A DNA stretch of 64,000 nt from an uncultured Ruminococcus sp. (GCA_949291125.1 CASEUJ010000023.1:20825-84824); one strand, 5' to 3'; shown: positions 53,423 through 62,179, counted from the stretch's first letter. Numbers and translations: made by a program. The notes: generated by a model not told the origin, from the sequence alone.

Positions 53423-54826
53423 ATGGCAGGAAAGTTTAATATGGCGCTGGAAAAGGTGCCGATGCCGGAGCGTGATCCGAAAGAGCGTGCGCGCTGTTTT
53501 GAAGAAGTGGCAATCGGTTATACCCCAGAACAGGCACAGGAAGAGGCGACACGCTGTCTTCACTGTAAGGCAAAGCCCTGTGTATCGGGGTGCCCGGTGG
53601 GCGTGCCGATCCCAGAGTTTATTGCAGCTGTAGCAGAGGGCAATTTTTTTCGGGCATATGATATTGTACGCTCAACCAACAGCCTTCCGGCAGTCTGTGG
53701 TCGTGTCTGTCCGCAAGAAAACCAGTGTGAGGGCAAATGCGTGCGTGGCAAGAAGGGTGAGCCGGTGGGTATTGGGCGCTTAGAGCGTTTTGTGGCAGAT
53801 TACGCTAGAGAACACGGCTATGTCGGCAAGCAAGCGCCGATTACGCCTAACGGTAAGCGTGTAGCAGTAGTCGGCGGCGGTCCGGCGGGTCTGACCTGTG
53901 CCGGCGAGCTGGCACGGCTCGGCTATCAGGTGACGGTGTTTGAGGCATTCCATGTGGCAGGGGGGGTACTGATGTATGGTATACCCGAATTTCGTCTGCC
54001 TAAGACGATTGTGCAGCAGGAGATCCACAGTCTGGAAGAACTTGGTGTAGAGATCCAGCCGGATATGGTCATCGGCAAGATTCTTTCCATTGATGAATTG
54101 ATGGAGTCAGGCTATGATGCGGTTTTTATCGGTTCGGGTGCTGGGCTGCCCCGGTTTATGAATATTCCCGGTGAAGCGCTGGTGGGCGTATGCTCCGCGA
54201 ATGAATACCTGACGCGTATCAACTTGATGCACGGCTATGACGAGCACTACGCGACGCCGGTGATCCAGTCCAAGTCCGTAGCAGTGGTCGGCGGCGGCAA
54301 TGTGGCAATGGATGCTGCCAGAAGTGCGCTGCGTATGGGCGCGGAACATGTGTATATCGTCTATCGCCGTTCGGAGGCAGAGATGCCGGCACGTCTGGAG
54401 GAAGTGCACCACGCCAAAGAGGAAGGTGTCGAGTTCCGGAATCTGTGCAATCCGGTCGAAGTGCTGGGCGACGAAAACGGCCGAGTCAATGGTTTGAAAT
54501 GCATCCGCATGGAGCTGGGCGAGCCGGATGAAAGCGGTAGACGCCGCCCGATAGAAGTGCCGGGCAGCGAGTTTGTCTTGGATGTGGATACAGTGATTAT
54601 GGCCATCGGCACTTCGCCGAATCCGCTGATCTCTTCGACCACAAAGGATATGGAAACCAATCGCTGGGGTTGTCTTGTAGTCAATGAAGAGATGGCAACC
54701 ACCAAATCCCATGTCTATGCCGGCGGCGATGCTGTCACCGGTGCGGCGACAGTTATCCTGGCGATGGGTGCCGGGAAGACAGCGGCCGCTTCCATCGACC
54801 GAGTGCTGCGGGGCGATGCGGAGTAA
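53423..54826 (+). CDS. nfnB: NfnB / NADPH-dependent glutamate synthase-like subunit
   Basis: The 467-residue protein has two N-terminal [4Fe-4S] sites, CLHCKAKPCVSGCPVG (about 47-62) and CGRVCPQENQCEGKCVRG (about 92-110). An FAD fold with VAVVGGGPAGLTCAGELARL follows, then an NADPH site VAVVGGGNVAMDAARSALRM. It is homologous to the small subunit of glutamate synthase, but no large subunit is nearby. The adjacent nfnA gene (3-base gap) makes NfnB the better call. Confidence 0.93.
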   Translation: MAGKFNMALEKVPMPERDPKERARCFEEVAIGYTPEQAQEEATRCLHCKAKPCVSGCPVGVPIPEFIAAVAEGNFFRAYDIVRSTNSLPAVCGRVCPQENQCEGKCVRGKKGEPVGIGRLERFVADYAREHGYVGKQAPITPNGKRVAVVGGGPAGLTCAGELARLGYQVTVFEAFHVAGGVLMYGIPEFRLPKTIVQQEIHSLEELGVEIQPDMVIGKILSIDELMESGYDAVFIGSGAGLPRFMNIPGEALVGVCSANEYLTRINLMHGYDEHYATPVIQSKSVAVVGGGNVAMDAARSALRMGAEHVYIVYRRSEAEMPARLEEVHHAKEEGVEFRNLCNPVEVLGDENGRVNGLKCIRMELGEPDESGRRRPIEVPGSEFVLDVDTVIMAIGTSPNPLISSTTKDMETNRWGCLVVNEEMATTKSHVYAGGDAVTGAATVILAMGAGKTAAASIDRVLRGDAE

Positions 54827-54870
54827 TGTCCTGTATGGACGAAAATTCTGAGAAAGAGGTATTTTACACA

Positions 54871-55377
54871 ATGAAACATGTTACGAAATTTGTGCTGGGC
54901 GCATCCACTGCGTCACTGACCGGTTCTCTCTGTGCTATGACGGCTTTTGCAGAGGGTACTGCCGATACCGGCAATGCTGGCGGACTGGCTGGCTATAGCT
55001 CGTTGATCTTCTTGGTACTGATGTTTGTGGTTTTGTATTTTATTCTGATTCGTCCTCAGAAGAAGAAAGAAAAGGAAACCAAGGCCATGCAGAGCAGCCT
55101 TCAGGTGGGCGATGAGATCGTCACTATCGGCGGCATTGTGGGCATTGTGGTACAGGTCGGCGAGGATACTGTTGTTGTGGAAACCACCGGAAACCGCAAT
55201 AAGATTCGTCTGAAGAGCTGGGCGATCCAGGAAAATGTGACCGTTGCAGAAAATGCAAAGCGTGAACAGGAGGCAAAGATTGTTGCGGCGAAGGCTAAGA
55301 AGGAAGAAAAGGAAGCCAAGAAGAAAAAGAAGGATAGTAAGGATTCTGATGGCGATCAGGGTATGCTGAAGGATTAA
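54871..55377 (+). CDS. yajC: Preprotein translocase subunit YajC
   Basis: The 168-residue protein has a transmembrane helix (about 44-61; SSLIFLVLMFVVLYFILIRP), then PQKKKEKETKAM and the YajC core LQVGDEIVTIGGIVGIVVQV. Unlike short E. coli YajC, it has an extra N-terminal signal-peptide-like stretch ending near CAMTAFAEG, and a long Lys/Glu tail. The ATG at 54871 is chosen for AGAGGTATTT upstream. YajC binds the SecDF complex; secD and secF are not adjacent here. Confidence 0.92.
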   Translation: MKHVTKFVLGASTASLTGSLCAMTAFAEGTADTGNAGGLAGYSSLIFLVLMFVVLYFILIRPQKKKEKETKAMQSSLQVGDEIVTIGGIVGIVVQVGEDTVVVETTGNRNKIRLKSWAIQENVTVAENAKREQEAKIVAAKAKKEEKEAKKKKKDSKDSDGDQGMLKD

Positions 55378-55401
55378 ACTGCATTCCTCTCAAAAAAATT
55401 T

Positions 55402-55450
55402 ACACCGCAGAAATCCGGTACTCTCCTCCGGATACTGCGGTGTGTTTGCT
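55402..55450 (+). terminator. Terminator-like hairpin after yajC
   Basis: ACACCGCAG (55402-55410) pairs with CTGCGGTGT (55435-55443), with an inner ATCCGG/CCGGAT stem. The T run is interrupted. Confidence 0.65.
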
Positions 55451-55518
55451 TTGTTCTGTTTTTAGGAAAAGCCGCATAGGATGAATGGAAAACATCCACC
55501 CAAAAAGGAGGCGGCACC

Positions 55519-55926
55519 ATGCATACCAGACGAGCCCGGAAACGACGCAGCATATGGGAATCGGGAAAGTGGTACTGGCTTGCGGCGCTGCCCGTGGGAT
55601 TAGTAATTCTGGCAGGCAGCAGTGCATTTTTTGCAGTGATCTTATGGATTGCTGAGCCGACACCGTGGATGGTGTCGTGCATGGCAGGTATCTCGTTGAT
55701 TGTCGCGGGATACAGTATGGGTCGTTTTGCAGGGTTTTATCGTCGCCGAAAGGGATTGAAGACAGGCGCAGTATGCGGCATAGCGCTGTATGTGGTGCTT
55801 TTTCTCTCTGGCATGTTATGGAGCGGCGGCCCAGGCGGAATTATGACACCGCTGTTGCTGCTTCTCAGCAGCATGTGGGGCAGCGTTGCCGGCGTCAATC
55901 AAAAGCATCTGAAAGCACCAAAGTAA
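55519..55926 (+). CDS. TIGR04086 family membrane protein
   Basis: The 135-residue protein has a basic N-terminus (HTRRARKRRS) and about four membrane helices. It fits the TIGR04086 membrane family found beside SCIFF loci in many Clostridia, between yajC and the SCIFF gene as here. The function is unknown. The ribosome site AAGGAGG is strong. Confidence 0.75.
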   Translation: MHTRRARKRRSIWESGKWYWLAALPVGLVILAGSSAFFAVILWIAEPTPWMVSCMAGISLIVAGYSMGRFAGFYRRRKGLKTGAVCGIALYVVLFLSGMLWSGGPGGIMTPLLLLLSSMWGSVAGVNQKHLKAPK

Positions 55927-56010
55927 AACGAGGATACTTGTATTGACCAAGAGATCGGTAAATTTCAAGAGGCAAAGATGTAAATTTTTTTTGTTTTTCA
56001 GACAGGATAC

Positions 56011-56039
56011 TTGAAAATATCCCTGCTGTGTGTTATAAT
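56011..56039 (+). promoter_or_regulatory. Promoter of the SCIFF peptide gene
   Basis: TTGAAA (56011-56016), 17-bp spacer, TATAAT (56034-56039), close upstream of scfA. Confidence 0.88.
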
Positions 56040-56068
56040 GAATCTAAACTATTTTGGGAGGGTTATGA

Positions 56069-56206
56069 ATGAAGCACATTAAAACCATCAATGCTGCAAG
56101 CCTAAAGGCATCCGCTGCAAAGGGCGGATGCGGACAGTGCCAGGCATCCTGCCAGTCTGCATGCAAGACTTCTTGCACTGTTGCAAATCAGAAGTGTGAG
56201 CACTAA
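56069..56206 (+). CDS. scfA: SCIFF ranthipeptide precursor
   Basis: This 45-residue peptide, too short for ordinary ORF calling, has exactly six cysteines (C21, C24, C28, C32, C36, C43). That is the 'six cysteines in forty-five residues' (SCIFF) family. The leader part is MKHIKTINAASLKASAAKGG and the core starts CGQCQASCQSACKTSC. The following radical SAM maturase is known to form thioether links from cysteine sulfur to other residues' gamma carbon (ranthipeptide chemistry), with acceptor residues in the Ser/Thr-rich stretch. The ATG at 56069 has GGGAGGG upstream; an ATG four bases earlier is out of frame. The biological role is unresolved. Confidence 0.95.
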   Translation: MKHIKTINAASLKASAAKGGCGQCQASCQSACKTSCTVANQKCEH

Positions 56207-56237
56207 GCGGACAAAGCTACACGAAAACACTTGGGGG

Positions 56238-56262
56238 AAAGGGACAGCAGTGTCCCTTTTTT
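56238..56262 (+). terminator. Internal terminator between scfA and scfB
   Basis: AAAGGGACA (56238-56246), loop GCAG, TGTCCCTTT (56251-56259), then a T run. It lies between the peptide and its maturase. Confidence 0.85.
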
Positions 56263-56319
56263 CGCACCAGAAAACACACCGCTGCATACACAAGCGGCTT
56301 GGAAAGAGGAAGAAAAAGA

Positions 56320-57702
56320 ATGATTCATAAGTACAAACTGGGCGATTATAATATTGTATTAGACGTCAACAGCGGCGGTGTGCATGTTGTGGATGAGCTG
56401 ACCTATGATATGCTCGATAACGTTGCACCGCCTTTTGATCCGGTCTGTCCCACGGAAGTGGTGGAAAAGCTTTCGCGTTTTTATGATCCGGAAGAGATCC
56501 GTTCGTGCTATGCTGAGATCATTGAGGCGCATAAGCAGGGAATCCTGTTTTCACCGGATGAGTATGAACAGTTCGCTGAGATGTCTGTGGCTTCTCCGGT
56601 CAAGGCAATGTGCCTGAATATTGCGCACGACTGTAATCTGCGCTGTGAATATTGCTTCGCGTCGACCGGTGACTTCGGTGAGGGCAGAAAGCTCATGACG
56701 TTTGAAACGGGAAAAAAGGCAGTGGACTTTTTGCTGGAGCATTCTGCAAATCGTCGGAATCTGGAAATGGATTTCTTTGGCGGCGAACCGTTGATGAATT
56801 ATGATGTAGTCAAACAGATCGTGGAATATGCACGTTCACAGGAAGCGTCACATCAGAAAAAATTTCGTTTTACGATCACGACAAACGGTATGCTCCTTGA
56901 CGACGAAAAAATTGAGTTCCTGAATCGCGAAATGTCCAATATCGTCCTCTCCATTGATGGCAGAAAAGAAGTCAATGACCGCATGCGTAAACGTGTAGAT
57001 GGCAGCGGTTGTTATGACCGCATTTTGCCGCAGTTCCAGAAGCTAGTATCTCTGCGTGGGGACAAGGAATACTATGTGCGCGGTACATATACGAAATATA
57101 ATCTCGATTTTGCTGACGATGTTCTGTCGCTGGTCGATGCTGGATTTGATCAGGTTTCGGTCGAGCCAGTAATTGCCGATCCAGAAAAGCCCTATGCGCT
57201 CACTGAGGCAGATCTGCCCCAGATTTTTTTGGAATATGAGCGTTTGGTGCAGAAGATCCTAGATTATGAGGCGCAGGGAAAAAAGTTCAACTTTTTCCAC
57301 TTCATGCTCGATCTCGATCAAGGTCCTTGTGCGATTAAGCGTTTGCGTGGGTGTGGCTGCGGTAATGAATATGTAGCAATCACGCCGGACGGCGATATCT
57401 ATCCTTGTCATCAGTTTGTAGGTGAGGCAGATTATAAGATGGGTAATGTGGACGAAGGAACCTTTGACCAGAACTTGAAGGCCAAGTTTTCTAAGGCGCA
57501 CATCTATCAGAAATCGGATTGTCGACAGTGTTGGGCGCGGTTTTATTGCAGCGGCGGATGTAATGCAAACAACTATCAGTATGCCGGTGATATCCTCAAG
57601 GCGCATAAACTCTCCTGCGAGATCGAAAAGAAGCGTCTGGAATGTGCTATTGTGTTGAAAGTCATGCGCATGGAACGTGATGCGGCAGCACAGGAAGCAT
57701 AA
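56320..57702 (+). CDS. scfB: Thioether cross-link-forming SCIFF peptide maturase
   Basis: The 460-residue enzyme starts with a PqqD-like recognition element (residues about 1-85; MIHKYKLGDYNIVLDVNSGG). A radical SAM domain follows with CNLRCEYCF (about 106-114), and a SPASM region with CGCGNEYVAITPDGDIYPCH and CRQCWARFYCSGGCNANN near residues 350-420 for auxiliary clusters. It uses S-adenosylmethionine to form sulfur-to-carbon links in ScfA. The ATG at 56320 is preceded by AGAGGAAG. A terminator-like hairpin upstream would keep its dose below that of the peptide. Confidence 0.95.
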   Translation: MIHKYKLGDYNIVLDVNSGGVHVVDELTYDMLDNVAPPFDPVCPTEVVEKLSRFYDPEEIRSCYAEIIEAHKQGILFSPDEYEQFAEMSVASPVKAMCLNIAHDCNLRCEYCFASTGDFGEGRKLMTFETGKKAVDFLLEHSANRRNLEMDFFGGEPLMNYDVVKQIVEYARSQEASHQKKFRFTITTNGMLLDDEKIEFLNREMSNIVLSIDGRKEVNDRMRKRVDGSGCYDRILPQFQKLVSLRGDKEYYVRGTYTKYNLDFADDVLSLVDAGFDQVSVEPVIADPEKPYALTEADLPQIFLEYERLVQKILDYEAQGKKFNFFHFMLDLDQGPCAIKRLRGCGCGNEYVAITPDGDIYPCHQFVGEADYKMGNVDEGTFDQNLKAKFSKAHIYQKSDCRQCWARFYCSGGCNANNYQYAGDILKAHKLSCEIEKKRLECAIVLKVMRMERDAAAQEA

Positions 57703-57727
57703 ATCTGTAAATTAGATATGGAAAAAC

Positions 57728-57767
57728 AGGATGCATGTCGCTTTGTGTAGCGTGCGTCCTTTTTTTG
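57728..57767 (+). terminator. Intrinsic terminator after scfB
   Basis: AGGATGCA and CGCT pair with AGCG and TGCGTCCT (57728-57760, one internal bulge), followed by seven T residues. Confidence 0.8.
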
Positions 57768-57783
57768 CTTTTTCAAAAAAAGC

Positions 57784-57812
57784 TGGACTTTATGTTGCGC
57801 ATGTGGTATAAT
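57784..57812 (+). promoter_or_regulatory. Promoter of the glycosyltransferase gene
   Basis: TGGACT (57784-57789), 17-bp spacer, TATAAT (57807-57812) with TGG upstream (extended -10). Confidence 0.7.
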
Positions 57813-57869
57813 AAAAATACTTGCATTTTAGAAGTATGCGGCGGATGTGACCGCAGAAGGGAGCTATTC

Positions 57870-59018
57870 ATGAAACGTGTGGCATTACTCGCTGCATCTG
57901 CTGCAGTTGTTGTACAATTTACTGGGCAGGACATCACAGCCCTGCAAACTTTCGGACACGAGATCCACATTCTCTGTCCCATGCAGAATCCGCCGGTTTC
58001 CGAACAGGCAATGGATTTGTTTAACGAAACTTATCCGAATTTGATCTGGCATGATGTGCCGCTGGAAAATCGGTTTTTGTATGTGCGTCAGAATCATACA
58101 GCGATGCAGACATTGAAAGAATTGCTGCAAAAGCTGCATCCTGATCTGTTGCACTGTCATGGGACGATCGCGGGCTACTATGGCAGGCGTGCATTGATGG
58201 AATTAAAGCTGGACATACCATGTTTTTATACAGCGCATGATTTTCGCGTGTATCATGGAAGCCCGTGGTTCGAGCGGATGATCATGGGCGCAGTCGAGCG
58301 CAAATATAGTAAGGTCACAACAGCATTCCTGCCAGTTTGTACCGCTGATCAGAAATATGCGCAAAAACATCTGTCTGCAAAGACGGTACAGCCTGCACCG
58401 GCATTTAATTTGGAATATGACTATTACGCGAATCCCAAGCGGAGTGCAGCGGAAATGCGCAAAGAACTTGCAATTCCGGATAACGCTATGGTTTTGTTGT
58501 CTGTCGGAGAACTTCGTATGGAAAAGCGGCTACGGATCGTCTTGCAGGCGATGGCTCGGCTGCGCAGTCGAAAAGATCTCTGCTATGTGATCTGCGGCGA
58601 TGGACCGGATTTGCCATTTTTACAGCGCCTGACCGAAAAGCTGCATCTTACATCACGTGTACACTTTCTAGGTTACCGCACTGATATTCCCGATCTTTTG
58701 GGAATGGCAGATATTTTTTGTATGCCTTCGCGCTATGAAGCATGTGGTATGGCGGCGATTGAAGCAATGGCGGCGGGGCTGCCGCTAATTACTGTGCGTG
58801 AGCATGCGACGATCGATTATGCCCACAATGGAGAAGGTGCGTTTTGTTTGAAGGGGGATCTTGTGGCGTCATGTGCAGATGCGATTGAGCAGCTTTGTGA
58901 TAATAAGCTTTTACGCAAACAGATGGGTGCACATAATCGTGCGGCAGCAAAGGCGTTTTCGGAAGAAGGCATTATGATGCGGATGCGCATGCTCTATCAG
59001 GAGAATCTGAAAGATTGA
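57870..59018 (+). CDS. Glycosyltransferase family 4
   Basis: The 382-residue protein has a GT-B fold: N-terminal domain with HCHGTIAGYYGRRAL and TAHDFRVYHGSPWFE, C-terminal donor domain with LSVGELRMEKRLRIVLQAMA and the GT4 EX7E region PSRYEACGMAAIEAMAAGLP. It transfers a sugar from a nucleotide donor, probably to an envelope polysaccharide or lipid; no acceptor is evident. No signal or membrane helix, so cytoplasmic. The ATG at 57870 is behind AAGGGAG. Its 3' end overlaps the convergent membrane gene by 47 bases. Confidence 0.9.
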   Translation: MKRVALLAASAAVVVQFTGQDITALQTFGHEIHILCPMQNPPVSEQAMDLFNETYPNLIWHDVPLENRFLYVRQNHTAMQTLKELLQKLHPDLLHCHGTIAGYYGRRALMELKLDIPCFYTAHDFRVYHGSPWFERMIMGAVERKYSKVTTAFLPVCTADQKYAQKHLSAKTVQPAPAFNLEYDYYANPKRSAAEMRKELAIPDNAMVLLSVGELRMEKRLRIVLQAMARLRSRKDLCYVICGDGPDLPFLQRLTEKLHLTSRVHFLGYRTDIPDLLGMADIFCMPSRYEACGMAAIEAMAAGLPLITVREHATIDYAHNGEGAFCLKGDLVASCADAIEQLCDNKLLRKQMGAHNRAAAKAFSEEGIMMRMRMLYQENLKD

Positions 59019-59772
59019 TACCGTTTTGCTGTGCTTCCCGGATCTGAATGTGAAAATAGAGTACAGCCGCAAGGATGGTCTGCGGAAATGTCCAAGGAAA
59101 CGTGATGAGCGGCAGTGTCCGCAGTATTTGCCATCCGAGCATTGAGAGAAATTCTGTGCGCCTGCCGTGCATGATGCGTAAGGAAAGCAGCGGAATCCGC
59201 CATAGCGGAAGCTGCGGTGTCGCAAGCCAGAGAAACGGCGTACACCAAAGCCCGATACATACATAAATCCAGAATAAAAAAAGCAGGACAGCCATTACAA
59301 CGAACTGCGCAGCGAAAAACAGCCAAGGGGCACTTTCCGGATGTGCGGCGCCGATTTTTGCAAGATGATATGCGGCAAAAAGACACAAAGGCACAGTCTG
59401 TAACAATAATGTGCGAATACAGAAATTCTGAATCGAAAGCCACAACATCTGCGTTTTGCGATATTTTGAGACCGCGCATGGAAGCATCCCGGCGGCATGA
59501 GAACATGCGATCCAGATGCGCCAAAAATACCAGATTTTCAGTAGGTCGCCAGGTAGCATGATGGCGATTTGTATAAGCCGCCAGGGAACGATATGGATGG
59601 AAAAAAGCGTGATCGGCGCTGCGTGAAATAGCTTTAGATAGAGTATTGCGGCAGCTAATTCCAATAATTGAAGTGCGAGAACAAGTGCTGCGATCCCCAG
59701 GATCTGCAGCCGGAGCTTTGGGCGGCGCTGTAAGATTGATTTGGCGAATTGCGTGCCCTGTGAAAATAACAT
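58972..59772 (-). CDS. Multi-pass membrane protein, unknown
   Basis: The 266-residue protein has about five to six hydrophobic helices with basic cytoplasmic loops. The start at 59772 follows AGGAGGAAACTGAC, giving MLFSQGTQFAKSILQRRPKL. Features such as LPGDLLKIWYFWRIWIACSH and PLWRIPLLSLRIMHGRRTEF resemble DUF975-like integral proteins only faintly, so no family is assigned. It converges on the glycosyltransferase gene and overlaps its last 47 bases. Confidence 0.7.
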   Translation of the reverse strand: MLFSQGTQFAKSILQRRPKLRLQILGIAALVLALQLLELAAAILYLKLFHAAPITLFSIHIVPWRLIQIAIMLPGDLLKIWYFWRIWIACSHAAGMLPCAVSKYRKTQMLWLSIQNFCIRTLLLQTVPLCLFAAYHLAKIGAAHPESAPWLFFAAQFVVMAVLLFLFWIYVCIGLWCTPFLWLATPQLPLWRIPLLSLRIMHGRRTEFLSMLGWQILRTLPLITFPWTFPQTILAAVLYFHIQIREAQQNGINLSDSPDRACASAS

Positions 59773-59877
59773 GTCAGTTTCCTCCTGGTACAGCGTGATA
59801 AATGGATATGGATACATATAGTATGGAAGATATCTATGGAAAATATACCGGGCAAGGAGAAAGGAGCGGGATCGGAT

Positions 59878-60969
59878 ATGAAGCAAGCTTTGATCGCAAT
59901 GAGCGGTGGCGTAGATAGTTCTGTTGCAGCATTGTTGATGCAACAACAGGGTTATACCTGCATTGGTGTAACGATGAAATTATTTGAAAAAGAAGGATTC
60001 GTTTCCAATAACACGCGTCCTTGTGGCTCGCCAGATGACATCGCCGATGCAAGACGCGTTGCACAGCGTCTTGGGATGACGCATGAAGTGCTCAGATTTC
60101 AGGGTGAGTTTGAAAAACAAGTGATTGGTCAGTTTGTTCATGCGTATGAATGCGGTTTTACGCCAAATCCCTGTATCAATTGTAATCGCTATCTGAAATT
60201 TGCAAAGTTATTTGCATATATGCAACAGTGTCATATGGATGTGATCGTGACGGGTCATTATGCACGGGTGGCATATGAGAAAGAAAGCAGGCGCTGGTTG
60301 CTGAAAAAGGGGTTGGATCACCAAAAGGATCAAAGCTATTTTCTATATAATTTAACCCAACAGCAGTTGAAACATGTTCGACTGCCGATCGGCGAACTAT
60401 CTAAAGCACAGGTGCGTGAGATTGCACAGACAAACGGATTTGTGAATGCCGAAAAACCTGACAGCCAGGATATCTGCTTTGTACCGGATGGTGACTATGC
60501 AGCATTTATTGCACGTTATACCGGGAAACTCCCTCAGCCGGGGGCGTTTTTGAACACAGACGGCGATGTCATCGGCACACATCGCGGTATTGTACATTAT
60601 ACAATTGGCCAGCGTCGCGGACTTGGGATTTCTGCCCCTCAGCCGCTTTATGTCTGTCGGATTGATCCGGTGGAAAACACAGTAACGCTCGGTACCAATG
60701 ACGCACTTTACAGTCGGACACTTATGGCAAAGGATGTCAATCTGATCGCTTGTGAAACACTTTCCGAGCCGACGCGTGTAGAGGCGAAGATCCGTTATCG
60801 CCATGTACAACAGCCGGCAACGGCATGGCAAACTGAAGATGGTACGCTGCATGTTGAATTTGACGAGCCGCAGCGTGCGATTACTTGCGGACAAGCAGTG
60901 GTCTTATATGACGGAGAAGTGGTCATTGGCGGCGGCACAATTAAACAGGTGGGATCGCTTCGGAGATAA
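59878..60969 (+). CDS. mnmA: tRNA-specific 2-thiouridylase MnmA
   Basis: The 363-residue enzyme makes 2-thiouridine at tRNA wobble position 34. It has the PP-loop AMSGGVDSSVAALLMQQQ and the family segments NPCINCNRYLKF, VTGHYARVAYE, KDQSYFLYNL and PDSQDICFVPDGDY. The two catalytic cysteines are in NPCINCN and SQDICF. The ATG at 59878 follows AAAGGAGCGGG; an upstream ATG at 59836 has a poorer site and adds a non-conserved extension. Confidence 0.95.
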   Translation: MKQALIAMSGGVDSSVAALLMQQQGYTCIGVTMKLFEKEGFVSNNTRPCGSPDDIADARRVAQRLGMTHEVLRFQGEFEKQVIGQFVHAYECGFTPNPCINCNRYLKFAKLFAYMQQCHMDVIVTGHYARVAYEKESRRWLLKKGLDHQKDQSYFLYNLTQQQLKHVRLPIGELSKAQVREIAQTNGFVNAEKPDSQDICFVPDGDYAAFIARYTGKLPQPGAFLNTDGDVIGTHRGIVHYTIGQRRGLGISAPQPLYVCRIDPVENTVTLGTNDALYSRTLMAKDVNLIACETLSEPTRVEAKIRYRHVQQPATAWQTEDGTLHVEFDEPQRAITCGQAVVLYDGEVVIGGGTIKQVGSLRR

Positions 60970-60976
60970 AATGTGA

Positions 60977-61033
60977 GAAACACCGCACATCTTTGCGCTG
61001 TATACATGCGCTTTGGTGTGCGGTGTTTCTTTG
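60977..61033. terminator. Terminator between mnmA and the convergent gene
   Basis: GAAACACCGCAC (60977-60988) with GTGCGGTGTTTC (61018-61029), a 12-bp stem with a long loop, followed by T-rich sequence. Confidence 0.8.
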
Positions 61034-61047
61034 ATTTTTGGGGGAGA

Positions 61048-62133
61048 TCAATAATACCGATAAAAATTGATCTCTGATAGGATCAGATGATAGATGGAAA
61101 ATGCATCATCATTCATCTCTTTGAAAGGACTTTCCAGTGTGAGCGGCATTTGATCCTGATATGTCGGTAAACGTAAGGTACAGCTTGCTTGAAATTCGGA
61201 ATCTGTGGTGAGAATGGTTGCTTGATAGGTGTTGCAAAACAGCTGGATTATTTGTTCTTCTGGTGAAAGCAGTGGTACATGATAAAGCGGTATGGGCTGA
61301 TCGTGAAAACGCGGTGCATCATCTCTTCCCTCAGTTTCCGCTGTAAATGTTATTGCAACTGCATCATCCTGTGCCTCTGCCTGGATGGTAAGGCGAGTCA
61401 TCTGCGGGCAGCGCTTTTCAAGCAGAATGATCAGATAGAGGAGACATCGAACAAGGCGTGCGCGGTTGACATGGACACATAAAAAAGACTGTGTCTGCAA
61501 ATGAAGCTTCACAGAGCGTCCCAGCACATTTTGACAGGATTTTACAAATTCAGATAGTTCACGTTCCAGAAAAAAAATCTCGCTTGTCAAATTTTGCTTT
61601 TGATAATAATTGATCAACTCCATGATATAGACAGAAGGACGCAAGAGTTTACTACAGTTTCCCTGTATGATATTCAAATGCTGCATCAGGCTGTCCATGA
61701 CCAGCCGTGATTGTTCATCATCCCATGTTTCAAGAAGCTGGTATAATTCAGAAACAGCATTGGATATGCCGAAAACCTGGCTTCGTACTGCGGCGACCTG
61801 ATTGCTCACGTTGTTGCACCAAATCGGGTCTTCCCATTGTATTTGTTCACATGGTTCCGCATCAATCCGAACAAGATAGAGCGACAGACCGTCTTGTTCT
61901 TTGTGAAGCGTTGTCTGTGCCTGGTAGAGTGCGCCGGCGTGTGGAATCATGAATTTAGCAGAAAGCGAATTGTTTGGAAGCTGAAAAAAATCAGACGTTT
62001 CTTTGATCTGGTGCAGCATAGGGCAGCTGCGGTTTTGCCAGAGAATGTTGTGATCTTGTGAAAAGAGAAGAATATAATCGTATGCGTTCTGATACCATTT
62101 TATGATCCAATTCTGTAGCTCGTGTTGTGTCAT
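61048..62133 (-). CDS. Degenerate sensor-histidine-kinase-like protein
   Basis: The 361-residue protein looks built like a sensor kinase. Residues about 10-95 are PAS-like (DYILLFSQDHNILWQNRSCP). A helical pair at about 105-165 (VSNQVAAVRSQVFGISNAVS) lies where a dimerisation/phosphoacceptor helix would be. A HATPase-like fold follows at about 205-270 (RARLVRCLLYLIILLEKRCP). The usual phosphoacceptor His, the N-box Asn and the glycine-rich ATP lid are not seen, so catalysis is doubtful. No membrane helix. The ATG follows GGGAGGTAATGGTG. No response regulator is adjacent. Confidence 0.55.
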   Translation of the reverse strand: MTQHELQNWIIKWYQNAYDYILLFSQDHNILWQNRSCPMLHQIKETSDFFQLPNNSLSAKFMIPHAGALYQAQTTLHKEQDGLSLYLVRIDAEPCEQIQWEDPIWCNNVSNQVAAVRSQVFGISNAVSELYQLLETWDDEQSRLVMDSLMQHLNIIQGNCSKLLRPSVYIMELINYYQKQNLTSEIFFLERELSEFVKSCQNVLGRSVKLHLQTQSFLCVHVNRARLVRCLLYLIILLEKRCPQMTRLTIQAEAQDDAVAITFTAETEGRDDAPRFHDQPIPLYHVPLLSPEEQIIQLFCNTYQATILTTDSEFQASCTLRLPTYQDQMPLTLESPFKEMNDDAFSIYHLILSEINFYRYY

Positions 62134-62173
62134 ATCACCATTACCTCCCTTGTCTCTGCTATTGTATGTAATT

Positions 62174-62179
62174 ATTATA
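62174..62179 (-). promoter_or_regulatory. Extended -10 of the sensor-kinase-like gene
   Basis: TATAAT on the minus strand, preceded by TGTGG, giving an extended -10; the -35 region is poor. The start codon is 40 bases downstream. Confidence 0.6.
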
